Shown here in pieces: positions 1-5,789 of a DNA stretch of 7,809 bases. The notes beneath the pieces are model-generated. The model searched no databases, had not been told where the DNA came from, and saw nothing but the letters and a program-made list of their open reading frames with translations. Source of the stretch: Bacteroidia bacterium. GTDB taxonomy: Bacteria; Bacteroidota; Bacteroidia; Bacteroidales; UBA12481. Where the stretch lies: the NCBI GenBank assembly GCA_026391235.1, contig JAPLDV010000542.1, positions 1-7,809 on the forward strand, in the 5' to 3' direction. Position 1 is the stretch's first letter. Each line of letters begins with the position of its first letter. Both the position numbers and the translations under genes were made by a program.

Positions 1-366
1 CAGCTCATCATGAAAACCCGTGAAATACTTGCGTCGGAAATAACCATCGAACCTGACATTACCGGCCTTCTTGCCTTACGCTCCGACCGTGGTGAACGCA
101 GCCGTCAATGGCTCGATTACCTTAAGGCAGAGGGGAAAGATCTGTTCAGCCGGATCTGGGTATCAGGCATTCATTCGCCTATCTTTACCAGAAAACTGAA
201 AAATTGTGAAAGACTAATCGCTAAGAATCCTGAGATGATTACCCGGCATATTATCGAATCAACAAAAGATGATCTGATTGTATTCGGGATCGGCAATATT
301 CATGGGCTCGGAATGGAACTCCTGAACCATTGGAATAACCAGCATCAGGCCCACTTGAATCTGTAA
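1..366 (+). CDS. pgsB: PgsB/CapB-like poly-gamma-glutamate synthase ligase, C-terminal fragment
   Basis: The frame is open from the first base, so the gene enters from the left and only its last 121 codons plus stop are present; the first ATG (position 10) is probably internal. PgsB/CapB is the ATP-dependent, Mur-ligase-like amide ligase that joins glutamates through the gamma-carboxyl group at the inner membrane. The catalytic P-loop would lie upstream of the window. What is visible fits the C-terminal domain of the family: a LRSDRGERSRQW segment, then alternating strands and helices, and a closing VFGIGNIHGLG motif followed by a short amphipathic helix. The call rests on this tail and on the pgsC and pgsW homologues directly downstream. 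Any other Mur-ligase-like enzyme is less likely given that order. The gap to pgsC is 101 bp and holds a repeat. Confidence 0.75.
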   Translation, partial: QLIMKTREILASEITIEPDITGLLALRSDRGERSRQWLDYLKAEGKDLFSRIWVSGIHSPIFTRKLKNCERLIAKNPEMITRHIIESTKDDLIVFGIGNIHGLGMELLNHWNNQHQAHLNL

Positions 367-391
367 TTTCAACATTCAAAACTGGCCTTCG

Positions 392-451
392 CCCCGGTCC
401 ATGCCGGGGTAACAAGTGCCCCTGTCATCCCCGCGAAAGCGGGGACCTTTT
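392..451. repeat. Dispersed palindromic repeat (CCCCGCGAAAGCGGGG type) between pgsB and pgsC
   Basis: Two hairpins lie side by side. The first has a 6-bp stem (CCCCGG 392-397 with CCGGGG 404-409). The second has a 7-bp stem, TCCCCGC (428-434) with GCGGGGA (439-445), around a GAAA tetraloop and followed by CCTTTT. The unit GTCATCCCCGCGAAAGCG recurs inside pgsW (1834 onward), and the GGTAACA before it also recurs there, so both loci carry the same mobile-type repeat. This element class is widespread in bacterial intergenic DNA. The hairpin could weakly terminate or stabilise the pgsB transcript. Confidence 0.75.
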
Positions 452-467
452 AACGCTACTCTGAACC

Positions 468-905
468 ATGCAATACGAACTCTTCTTCATCGGCCTCCTG
501 CTCTCCCTGGTCTTCATCGCGGTAACCGGATACTACCCGGGCGGAATCATCGTTCCCGGCTACCTGGTATTATATTCCGACCAGCCACTGCGGATAACCG
601 GAACCATCATAGCCGGACTGATGGCTTACCTGATTTACCGTCTGGCCTCCCGTTACTTGATCCTGTTCGGCAAAAGAAGGTTTGTGTTTCTTATCCTGAT
701 CAGTGCCGTGCTGTCGTTCTCCTTCTCTTATCTCGTTCCGGTGATCTTTCCGGCATCTCTTGAGCTGAAAATGATCGGCTGGGTGATCCCGGGGCTGATC
801 GCCAACAATTTCGACAGGCAGGGCATCATAGTGACCTTCTCATCAATGGCCATTGTACTGGCTGTGCTCCTGTTTATCAGCAAGATATATTTCTTCTTCT
901 TCTAA
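468..905 (+). CDS. pgsC: PgsC/CapC-like poly-gamma-glutamate biosynthesis membrane protein
   Basis: This 145-residue, highly hydrophobic protein has about four to five membrane segments, close to the usual PgsC/CapC length of about 150. Family hallmarks are easy to see: an N-terminal helix ending in TGYYPGGIIVPGYL (residues 20-33), the basic FGKRRF loop (67-72), and IGWVIPGLIANNFDRQG (103-119). PgsC forms the membrane core of the polymerase with PgsB and is thought to help export the chain. The ATG at 468 places the first membrane helix right at the N-terminus, as in known members; no clear Shine-Dalgarno is present, which is normal for Bacteroidota. The stop is one base before the next ATG (907), so translation of pgsC and pgsW is probably coupled. 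The C-terminus ends in a run of four phenylalanines. Confidence 0.93.
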   Translation: MQYELFFIGLLLSLVFIAVTGYYPGGIIVPGYLVLYSDQPLRITGTIIAGLMAYLIYRLASRYLILFGKRRFVFLILISAVLSFSFSYLVPVIFPASLELKMIGWVIPGLIANNFDRQGIIVTFSSMAIVLAVLLFISKIYFFFF

Positions 906-906
906 A

Positions 907-1965
907 ATGATTTCTTCACTCCGTGAAACTCTGTGGTCCTCTGTGCACCTCTGTGTAAGAAAAATTACACAGAGGTGCACAGAGAAGGCACAGAGTTACA
1001 CAGAGAAAGGAAAAGCCAATCGATTATTTCTTCTGGTCAATGGCCTTATTGGGATCGGATTAATCGTGACAGTATTCTTTCTTTTCAACTTATCCAATGG
1101 ACAAGAAGTTCCGGAATTGCGCCTTGCAGCTGAGAATATGAAACAATCGTTAACCATCATTAAAGACTATTGCATTCAGCATAAAATCAATAGAAATAAT
1201 CCGGAAGATCCCCTAAACACCGGTCTGATCGGACCGGAATGGTCGGAGATTACCACTACGGTTGGTGACCCGGAAGCCAAGCGGACGACTATCAACCCCA
1301 ACTTTGCAGCTTTGATCGCGCATATGCTGCTGGAAGCCGGCGTGAAAAGGGGAGATACCATTGCCATTGGCAGTTCAGCTTCCTTCCCCGCCCTGCTGGT
1401 CGCCTCTTTATCAGCAGCGAAAGCATTGGAACTTCATCCTTTTGTCATTATTTCTTTCGGTTCTTCCTCTTTTGGTGCCTCCAATCCGGATTTTACCCTC
1501 TGGGACATATACCGGCTTTTGCTGGACCATCAATTTATTGATTTCCTGCCGGTTGCAGTATCGATTGGAGGAGAGGATGATACCGGCTCGGAGTTTGAGA
1601 AGGGCATTTCCGGCCGGATACGGCTAAGTTTAGCTGATGCCGGAATCCCGCTGATTGCTGAGAAGGACCTTCAGGAAAATATTAAAATAAGGAACGGCTA
1701 TTATTTCGCCGGCGGTCTGACAGAGGCGCTGCCATCCCCGCGAAAGCAGGAAACCCAACCCCTGGTAACAGAACTCTTTTCTGCCATCCCCGCGAAAGCA
1801 GGAAACCCAACCCCTGGTACAGAACTCTTTTCTGTCATCCCCGCGAAAGCGTGGACCCCTTCCCCCCACCGGCATCTCCATCAAGGCATTCATCAATTCA
1901 GGCGGCGGATATGCAAACATCGGCAGCAGTCCTTCCGTTCTGAAAATCAAGCCCGGTCTGGTTAA
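907..1965 (+). CDS. pgsW: PgsW-like poly-gamma-glutamate system protein, N-terminal part (frame broken by repeat)
   Basis: The ATG at 907 follows the pgsC stop by one base; an in-frame ATG at 853 lies inside pgsC and is less likely. Numbered from 907, residues 1-36 are encoded largely by a palindromic repeat, residues 39-60 form a membrane helix (LFLLVNGLIGIGLIVTVFFLF), and residues 66-274 form a soluble alpha/beta domain with GDTIAIGSSASFPALLVAS (149-167) and IISFGSSSFGASNPDF (181-196). Family-like sequence ends at LTEA (271-274). From there to the stop the frame translates the repeat and out-of-frame DNA. The true C-terminus continues in another frame from about 1871. The family is known to accompany PgsB and PgsC, often with a helix at each end, and may stand in for PgsA/CapA; its activity is unknown to me. 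The product as read here lacks its C-terminal anchor. Confidence 0.8.
   Translation: MISSLRETLWSSVHLCVRKITQRCTEKAQSYTEKGKANRLFLLVNGLIGIGLIVTVFFLFNLSNGQEVPELRLAAENMKQSLTIIKDYCIQHKINRNNPEDPLNTGLIGPEWSEITTTVGDPEAKRTTINPNFAALIAHMLLEAGVKRGDTIAIGSSASFPALLVASLSAAKALELHPFVIISFGSSSFGASNPDFTLWDIYRLLLDHQFIDFLPVAVSIGGEDDTGSEFEKGISGRIRLSLADAGIPLIAEKDLQENIKIRNGYYFAGGLTEALPSPRKQETQPLVTELFSAIPAKAGNPTPGTELFSVIPAKAWTPSPHRHLHQGIHQFRRRICKHRQQSFRSENQARSG
919..1008. repeat. Long palindromic repeat (CTCTGTG / CACAGAG type) over the pgsW start
   Basis: A perfect 18-bp inverted repeat (941-958 with 965-982) surrounds a 6-base loop. It is extended by a second matching arm (AACTCTGTG 927-935 with CACAGAGTT 989-997) and a degenerate outer part. 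The internal CTCTGTG/CACAGAG periodicity is typical of dispersed palindromes in environmental Bacteroidota genomes. It lies inside the reading frame of pgsW, contributing about 30 codons without a stop, and would place a strong mRNA hairpin about 10-20 bases after the start codon. Confidence 0.85.
1731..1860. repeat. Tandem 52/51-bp repeat (about 2.5 copies) inserted in pgsW
   Basis: Copy 1 (1731-1782, 52 bp) and copy 2 (1783-1833, 51 bp) are identical except that copy 1 reads GGTAACAG where copy 2 reads GGTACAG. A partial third copy starts at 1834 (GTCATCCCCGCGAAAGCG) and breaks down near 1860. Each copy begins with the CATCCCCGCGAAAGC motif also found at 424-445. Family-like pgsW sequence stops just before the array and resumes just after it in another frame. 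Confidence 0.93.
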
Positions 1966-2236
1966 AAAGGCCCGGATGCCTGCCCCTGAACAGCAGGGCA
2001 TGATCCATTCAATGCTTAAGAGAAAGATCCCGGTCATCCATCTTTTGTTTATCAAAGGCCTGGCACAGAAATACAACCTCCCCTGGGACCCTGCCTCGCA
2101 ACCGGAAATCACTGAACAATCGGTTCAGTTTAACGGGAACCGTGATCCCGGAATCTTAATCATCAGCTGTATCGGGCTGCTCTGGTTTATCGGGGTGATG
2201 ATCCGGTACCGCATGCTATTTAACAGCAGTAAATAA
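1871..2236 (+). pseudogene. pgsW: PgsW-like protein, C-terminal part in shifted frame
   Basis: This frame is open from 1769 to the stop at 2236, and family-like sequence begins at about 1871. It encodes 121 residues: GISIKAFINSGGGYANIG, then KIKPGLVKKARMPAPEQQG, a basic amphipathic segment, and a C-terminal membrane helix (GILIISCIGLLWFIGVMI) with a short positively charged tail. These are the missing glycine-rich and C-terminal anchor regions of the protein begun at 907. The first ATG in this frame (1976) would give an 86-residue product that starts inside the domain, so a separate gene is unlikely. Together the two parts give about 395 family-like residues. Either pgsW is a recent pseudogene or the single-base difference in the preceding array is a sequence error. 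Confidence 0.8.
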
Positions 2237-2263
2237 CCATCCAAGCTTAATAAATCTTAACCT

Positions 2264-2350
2264 TTGCAGACTCTGCGGGTACTTTGCGTTCTCTGCGGTA
2301 AAAGAAGATTTAACCGCAGGGAACCGCAGAGTTTTTTCGCAAAGATCGCA
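2264..2350. repeat. Palindromic repeat (CTCTGCGGT / ACCGCAGAG type) downstream of pgsW
   Basis: The arms CTCTGCGGT (2291-2299) and ACCGCAGAG (2323-2331) match perfectly, and CTTTGCG (2282-2288) pairs with CGCAAAG (2338-2344) outside them. A second ACCGCAG (2313-2319) and a leading ACTCTGCGGG (about 2269-2278) show the tandem hexamer-like build of this family. It fills most of the 186-bp gap between pgsW and the next operon and is unrelated in sequence to the CACAGAG palindrome at 919-1008, though built in the same style. Confidence 0.8.
2291..2337 (+). terminator. Possible intrinsic terminator after the pgsBCW operon
   Basis: The 9-bp stem CTCTGCGGT/ACCGCAGAG is followed directly by six T residues (2332-2337), the layout of a Rho-independent terminator, although the 23-base loop is long. 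It lies 54 bases after the pgsW stop and 85 bases before the next start, so it would separate pgsBCW from the downstream four-gene operon. Confidence 0.4.
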
Positions 2351-2422
2351 GTGAAAGAAATCTTGAATAATGTCAGCTAAATTGTAAGTTTAACATCCGA
2401 ATACTCTATAAAAACCTTTGCT

Positions 2423-3022
2423 ATGAAACGTGTAAACCAGCTTCTCATCCTCATCTTCGCCTGCTCGCTTTTCTCCTTCGCCACCAGCCAGGCCACTGCC
2501 CAAACCGCCAGTGAACCGGTTTTATTGACCTCCTGCGGCCAGAGTCCGGGACCGGTACGACTGAAGATCTTCCTGCAGAAGCTCACCATCAGTTTTGATT
2601 ACAACCTGCAGGCCAAGGCCGACGACCTGATTGCCAAAAAGAAAGAGGGCAAACCGTATAAATCCATCATCATCGTAACCGGTGCCAGCCTGAAAGGGAT
2701 GGGCGCTGCCGGTGTGTCCATGGATGATGAAATTACCCGCACAAAGGCGTTGATAGCAGAAGCCAAAAAACAGGGAATCAAGATTATCGGTTCGCATATT
2801 GAAGGGATGGCGCGACGATCGCAGGGTGCCTCAGCCGGTGATAATACCGATGAGATGTCGATCGATGCCGTTTGCAACGTATGCGACCTGATGATTGTCA
2901 AGAAGGAGGGTGATTCCGATGGCCGTTTCACCACTATTTCCAAAGGGAAAAATATCCCGCTGATCCTCTTCGAGATGAACACGGAAATCGAGGGGGTATT
3001 GAAAAAAGTTTACAATAAATAA
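2423..3022 (+). CDS. Secreted DUF6305-like protein
   Basis: This 199-residue protein has a clear signal peptide: basic MKR start, hydrophobic core LLILIFACSLFSFA (7-20), and an ATA site at 24-26, so it should be periplasmic. The mature part alternates strands and helices like a small Rossmann or flavodoxin-type fold: EPVLLTSCGQSPG (31-43), SIIIVTGASLKGMGAAG (81-97), KIIGSHIEGMARR (120-132), LMIVKKEGDSDG (156-167) and NIPLILFEM (177-185). The GQSPG and GASLKGxGAAG loops match what I remember of DUF6305, a family of unknown function. It starts a tight operon, 11 bp ahead of a DctM-like permease. It could be the solute-recognising or accessory periplasmic partner of that permease, but it is much smaller than a DctP protein (about 320 residues). 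The family call is from memory; the export signal and operon position are seen directly. Confidence 0.7.
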   Translation: MKRVNQLLILIFACSLFSFATSQATAQTASEPVLLTSCGQSPGPVRLKIFLQKLTISFDYNLQAKADDLIAKKKEGKPYKSIIIVTGASLKGMGAAGVSMDDEITRTKALIAEAKKQGIKIIGSHIEGMARRSQGASAGDNTDEMSIDAVCNVCDLMIVKKEGDSDGRFTTISKGKNIPLILFEMNTEIEGVLKKVYNK

Positions 3023-3033
3023 ACACCATCAAC

Positions 3034-4326
3034 GTGGACATGTACGCTTCTGCAGCCATTATCCTGGGGGTGATGGTCCTGGTTTACTTCCTGGCCCTCT
3101 GGATCAAGCTGTCGACCGAGCTGGCGATGCTGGCAGCTGCTGTAGCCGGTGCGATCGCCGGGGGTCATTTCTTTCCTGCACGGCATGTTGCCGAAGGTGC
3201 GATTACTTATCTGGATATCAATCTGATATTCATTTGCGCCACTCTGTTCATGAATATTTTGAAGGAGTCGGGGGGAGTTGCATTCGTGGTGCGCTCGATC
3301 ATTAAAACCTTCCACAAAAGCCGCATACTTTTGCTGGTCCTGCTGGCGATACTTCTCCTGATACCCGGTGCCCTCACCGGTGCCGGCAGCGTAACCGTCC
3401 TGATCATGGGCAGCATGGTTGCCGTGGTGCTGAATTACATGGGGATATCGAAAATCAAGACAGCGGCCATCATCTTTCTGATCGCCGGACTCAGTGCCGC
3501 TGCGCCTCCCGTGAGTTTATGGGCCATGATGACCGCTGCAGGGGTGAACATGCCGTATGTCGGATTTTTCTGGCCACTCCTGATTCCCTGCGTGATCGGC
3601 GCGCTGTTCACCATCTTCTTCCTGGGCTGGAAGGGCACGAAAATCGATGTCGATAAAGCCTTCGAAGAGCTGCCGGTACCACCCCAAAAAATGAACTGGA
3701 CGCGCATCGCGATTCCGTTTGTCATCTTTTTCGGACTGATGCTGATGGGCCGCAAATGGCCACACGATACGCCAGTTGTTGGTCTGCCGCTGATGTTCCT
3801 GTTCGCCGCACTGGCTTCGTATCTGCTTTCACCCAAAAAGCTTAATTTTTTCAGGATTTCTGCCGATACCATCAAGCAGCTCCTGCCGCTGATCGGAACG
3901 CTCACCTGCGTGGGTATACTCGTCCAGATCATGACACTAACAGGGGTGAGGGGATTGCTCGCCATCACCTTCATCACCCTGCCTGCGTTTCTGGTCATCG
4001 GAAGTTTGTTTTTCTTCCTGCCGATTACCGAATCAGTTCTGATGTACGGATCCGCCGCAGTGTTCGGTGTTCCTTTAGTATTGCTGTTCAACTCGATGGG
4101 CCTGAACCCGATCGTTGCTTTGGCCGGGATGAGCGTCATCTGGCCATTGGGGGATGCCCTGCCGCCTACAGCCATCATCGGCCGGCTCACGGTGGACGTG
4201 GCCGGCGCGAAGGACAGCTACGGCAAGTTCCTGAAACAATGCATCGTACCGGCCATCGTCATCATGATACTGGGTACCGTGATGGTCATCTACAGCAAGC
4301 AACTGGGATTCTTAACCGGAATATAA
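3034..4326 (+). CDS. TRAP/DctM-like large permease (C4-dicarboxylate transporter type)
   Basis: This 430-residue polytopic inner-membrane protein has about 11-13 hydrophobic segments, the size of a TRAP large permease (DctM, about 425). The start is GTG 3034, or ATG 3040 two codons later. Typical features are two pseudo-symmetric halves, each with a re-entrant-type hairpin: LIPGALTGAGSVTVLIMGS in the first half with AAPPVSLWAMMTAAGVNMP after it, and LPITESVLMYGSAAVFGVP with WPLGDALPPTAIIG in the second. Such permeases move small carboxylates using an ion gradient. No DctP substrate-binding protein or full-size DctQ is present. Instead the gene lies between a DUF6305-like secreted protein and a 55-residue membrane protein. 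With pgsBC upstream, glutamate, glutamyl oligomers or another carboxylate are plausible substrates; this is inference. Confidence 0.82.
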   Translation: MDMYASAAIILGVMVLVYFLALWIKLSTELAMLAAAVAGAIAGGHFFPARHVAEGAITYLDINLIFICATLFMNILKESGGVAFVVRSIIKTFHKSRILLLVLLAILLLIPGALTGAGSVTVLIMGSMVAVVLNYMGISKIKTAAIIFLIAGLSAAAPPVSLWAMMTAAGVNMPYVGFFWPLLIPCVIGALFTIFFLGWKGTKIDVDKAFEELPVPPQKMNWTRIAIPFVIFFGLMLMGRKWPHDTPVVGLPLMFLFAALASYLLSPKKLNFFRISADTIKQLLPLIGTLTCVGILVQIMTLTGVRGLLAITFITLPAFLVIGSLFFFLPITESVLMYGSAAVFGVPLVLLFNSMGLNPIVALAGMSVIWPLGDALPPTAIIGRLTVDVAGAKDSYGKFLKQCIVPAIVIMILGTVMVIYSKQLGFLTGI

Positions 4327-4335
4327 TTCAACAAT

Positions 4336-4503
4336 ATGAACGCAATTCTCACCTCCCTTATATCGATCCTCTATTACGCCCTGGTCGCCTTTATCGTGGT
4401 TCTGATCATTTACAACATGATTAAAACCAGAGACTGGAAAAAAGAGATTGTCTATGTTATTATTCTGATACCCTTTCTGTTACGTTTTTTTATGCTCAAA
4501 TAG
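4336..4503 (+). CDS. 55-residue two-helix membrane protein
   Basis: This small ORF starts 9 bp after the permease stop and ends 9 bp before the next start, so it is almost certainly translated as part of the operon. It has two hydrophobic stretches: residues about 5-28 (LTSLISILYYALVAFIVVLI and neighbours) and 38-53 (IVYVIILIPFLLRFFM). They are separated by a charged loop, KTRDWKKE (30-37), and the protein ends in a lone lysine. I do not recognise a family. Its position beside a DctM-like permease suggests a minimal auxiliary membrane subunit in place of DctQ (normally about 160 residues, four helices), but no DctQ motif is evident. There is no frameshift sign that would make it a fragment of either neighbour. 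Confidence 0.8.
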   Translation: MNAILTSLISILYYALVAFIVVLIIYNMIKTRDWKKEIVYVIILIPFLLRFFMLK

Positions 4504-4512
4504 ATTACCCGG

Positions 4513-5676
4513 ATGGACAGAAAAGATATCATACGAAAAAGCCTCATCGGATTAGCCGGATTGGTGGTTCTCGTTACCGCCGGCATAAGGTTTTACCAGC
4601 ATCGGCACTTTAAAGAGCAGGTGGTCATCAGCGGTCAGGTAAAAGTGAAGAAGCTAGGCGACTATTTCGACGGGATCAAAGGTACCTTCAACGATTGCAA
4701 CGTTTATTTTATCGATGGCGCTGAGCCTGGTGCCACCATGATGGTGCTCGGCGGTTCGCATCCCGAAGAGCCCGCCGGCCGGCTGACTGCCCTCCTGATG
4801 GTTGAAAATGCCCGGATGGTCAAAGGACGGCTGATCATTGTTTTATCGGCCAACCGCAGCGGAACATCCGTTACCCGTCCGAGCGGTGCCTATCCTCAGT
4901 TTTATACCATCCCAACTTCCTGGGGCGGACAGCAATTCCGCATGGGCGACCGATGGTCGAACCCGCTGGATCAATGGCCCGATCCTGAGGTATATATCCA
5001 CTACCCAAGCAAACAGAACCTGGCATACATGGATATCCGGAACCTTAACCGTGCCTGGCCCGGAAGAGCCAATGGTACACTAACGGAGAGGACAACCTTT
5101 GCCTTCATGAACCTGATCAGACTGGAAAAGGTTGATGTGGTGATCGATATGCACGAAGCCGAATTGCAATATCCGGTGATCAACACCATTGTGACTCACG
5201 AAAAGGGGCAGGACCTGGCCACCATGGCCTCCATGACCTTAACCGATTTTGAAGGATTCTCGATCGGTACCGAGTTTTCACCCGTGAACCTGCATGGGTT
5301 ATCGCACCGCGAAATCGGCGATAATTCCGATGCCATCTCCCTGCTCCTTGAGGCCCCCGAGCCCTTCCTCGATGCAACACGCGGCGTCACGGGCGAAAAG
5401 CAGCTTCTGGAAGGCAAGGATGCTTTTGTAGTGAAAGCCGGCAAACACGGGTTGCTTTATGCCCCGATCGATGACAAAGGCTGGCCCATTGCCACCCGCG
5501 TCGGCCGCCACACCTCAACGGTGCTCCAGATCATGCAAAGCTGGAACGAATTCCATCCGGAGAAAAAGATCGTATGCGAAGGTGTTCCGAAATACAACGA
5601 GCTCATAGCCAAAGGTGTGGGAGCATTTCTCATTGATCCGGGGACAGCGGCTAAGGGAAAGGTGGTCTTTGAATGA
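4513..5676 (+). CDS. Membrane-anchored aspartoacylase/succinylglutamate desuccinylase family zinc hydrolase (M14-like)
   Basis: This 387-residue protein begins with a short basic tail and one membrane helix (residues 11-25, LIGLAGLVVLVTAGI), placing the catalytic domain outside the cytoplasm. The domain carries the family's zinc site: H83 and E86 in GGSHPEE, and H214 in VIDMHEAE. NLNRAWPG (177-184) matches the substrate-binding DLNRxFPG motif, and E280 in LLLEAPEP is the likely catalytic glutamate. A C-terminal beta region (about 295-387) resembles the extra domain of AstE/AspA proteins. Relatives cleave N-acyl amino acids or C-terminal residues, often acidic substrates. Behind pgsBC and a carboxylate permease, cleavage of gamma-glutamyl or N-acyl-glutamate bonds during polymer trimming or recycling is a reasonable guess, not shown by sequence. 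It is the last gene of the four-gene operon; a hairpin with a T-tract follows within 15 bases. Confidence 0.85.
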   Translation: MDRKDIIRKSLIGLAGLVVLVTAGIRFYQHRHFKEQVVISGQVKVKKLGDYFDGIKGTFNDCNVYFIDGAEPGATMMVLGGSHPEEPAGRLTALLMVENARMVKGRLIIVLSANRSGTSVTRPSGAYPQFYTIPTSWGGQQFRMGDRWSNPLDQWPDPEVYIHYPSKQNLAYMDIRNLNRAWPGRANGTLTERTTFAFMNLIRLEKVDVVIDMHEAELQYPVINTIVTHEKGQDLATMASMTLTDFEGFSIGTEFSPVNLHGLSHREIGDNSDAISLLLEAPEPFLDATRGVTGEKQLLEGKDAFVVKAGKHGLLYAPIDDKGWPIATRVGRHTSTVLQIMQSWNEFHPEKKIVCEGVPKYNELIAKGVGAFLIDPGTAAKGKVVFE

Positions 5677-5686
5677 GAAGGGTGTC

Positions 5687-5757
5687 GGGTATCGGGTATC
5701 AGGTATCAGGTATCGGAAAGATGCCTGGCTGTCACGACCTGATACCTGATACCCGAT
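5687..5757. repeat. Inverted heptamer repeat ([AG]GGTATC / GATACC[CT]), left copy
   Basis: Four consecutive heptamers GGGTATC, GGGTATC, AGGTATC, AGGTATC (5687-5714) face GATACCT, GATACCC (5741-5754) on the other arm. A perfect 20-bp inverted match runs from 5691-5710 to 5738-5757 around a 27-base loop. The same heptamers recur at 6525-6558. Confidence 0.9.
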
Positions 5758-5764
5758 GTTTTTT
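5691..5764 (+). terminator. Probable intrinsic terminator of the 2423-5676 operon
   Basis: The 20-bp perfect stem (5691-5710 with 5738-5757) is followed, after one G, by six T residues (5759-5764). It begins 14 bases after the hydrolase stop codon. Stem length, position and T-tract fit Rho-independent termination; the long 27-base loop and repeat origin make it less canonical. Confidence 0.5.
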
Positions 5765-5767
5765 GCT

Positions 5768-5775
5768 TAGTTTTG
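5768..5775 (+). promoter_or_regulatory. Bacteroidota-type -7 promoter element (TAnnTTTG)
   Basis: TAGTTTTG matches the Bacteroidota sigma-ABfr -7 consensus TAnnTTTG exactly and ends 14 bases before the ATG at 5790, just after the terminator-like palindrome. No convincing -33 TTG is seen at the expected distance because that stretch is the repeat arm. The short leader would be only about 5-10 bases. Confidence 0.35.
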
Positions 5776-5789
5776 TGAAAACAGCGCCG

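Noticed and set aside
416..763. Plus-strand ORF starting MPLSSPRKRGPF over pgsC
   Set aside because: It begins inside the CCCCGCGAAAGCGGGG repeat and overlaps pgsC in another frame; its low-complexity His/Arg/Leu/Pro translation is a shadow of a clearly conserved gene.
1731..1860. CRISPR array
   Set aside because: Repeats are 52/51 bp head-to-tail with no variable spacers and only about 2.5 copies; no cas genes nearby.
1760..1870. Programmed ribosomal frameshifting in pgsW
   Set aside because: No slippery heptamer followed by a suitable structure was seen; the shift is fully explained by the one-base length difference between repeat copies.
1630..2112. 160-codon minus-strand ORF across the pgsW repeat array
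   Set aside because: Its central part is the translated repeat (repeated CFRGDGRKEF-like peptides), a common source of false proteins; both ends are antisense to conserved PgsW sequence.
2413..2420. AACCTTTG as a -7 promoter box for the DUF6305 operon
   Set aside because: The first base mismatches TAnnTTTG, it lies only two bases before the ATG, and no TTG is spaced correctly upstream.
3435..4190. 251-codon minus-strand ORF opposite the DctM-like permease
   Set aside because: It lies wholly within the permease gene on the opposite strand, and its Met/Pro/Ser-rich translation mirrors the membrane codons; no family features.
5673..5789. ATGA overlap start giving a 100-codon protein after the hydrolase
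   Set aside because: The extra 39 codons are a translation of the GATACC palindrome; the start at 5790 behind the TAGTTTTG box is far more likely.
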